Source: an uncultured Haloferula sp. (GTDB taxonomy: Bacteria; Verrucomicrobiota; Verrucomicrobiae; Verrucomicrobiales; Akkermansiaceae). From it: a DNA stretch of 6,633 bases. The notes below the pieces were generated by a model. It did not search any database. It saw nothing but the letters and a program-made list of their open reading frames with translations, and was not told where the DNA came from. Numbering within the stretch: position 1 is the first letter of the stretch; each line of letters begins with the position of its first letter. A program made the translations under genes and the position numbers. The DNA lies in contig CAMLOZ010000210.1 in assembly GCA_946481625.1 (NCBI GenBank), positions 1 through 6,633 of the forward strand, in the 5' to 3' direction. This document shows, in pieces, positions 6,632 through 6,633 of the stretch.

Positions 6632-6633
6632 GC

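Overview
This is GC-rich, gene-dense bacterial DNA that most likely comes from the phylum Verrucomicrobiota (a Luteolibacter/Haloferula/Verrucomicrobium-like organism). The assignment rests on family content, since no rRNA is present. The window holds a PEP-CTERM surface protein of the style common in that phylum, a very large protein matching the 'Verru_Chthon cassette protein A' family, which is named for Verrucomicrobium and Chthoniobacter, and a LamG-domain protein.

Layout from left to right. About 1-160 (minus strand) holds the extreme N-terminus of a membrane sensor histidine kinase running off the left edge. At about 140-165 it abuts, and antisense-overlaps, a plus-strand PEP-CTERM gene (to 661) that has no signal peptide; both genes look cut at their 5' ends. 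A flavin-dependent halogenase of the tryptophan-halogenase family follows at 702-2240. A 1131-residue pseudopilin-like cassette protein A follows at 2262-5657. A minus-strand LamG protein then fills 5654 to the right edge, and its last four bases overlap the preceding gene through a shared CTAG.

The three plus-strand genes are spaced by 40 and 21 bases with no visible terminator between them, so they are probably read together (inference). Two of them are predicted envelope proteins. The halogenase between them is the only clear enzyme and differs from the canonical halogenase motif at two notable places. The usual partners of cassette protein A (small pilin-like B, C and D proteins) are not next to it here. 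I see no tRNA, rRNA, CRISPR array, insertion sequence or convincing promoter or terminator. No stretch longer than 300 bases lacks a gene.
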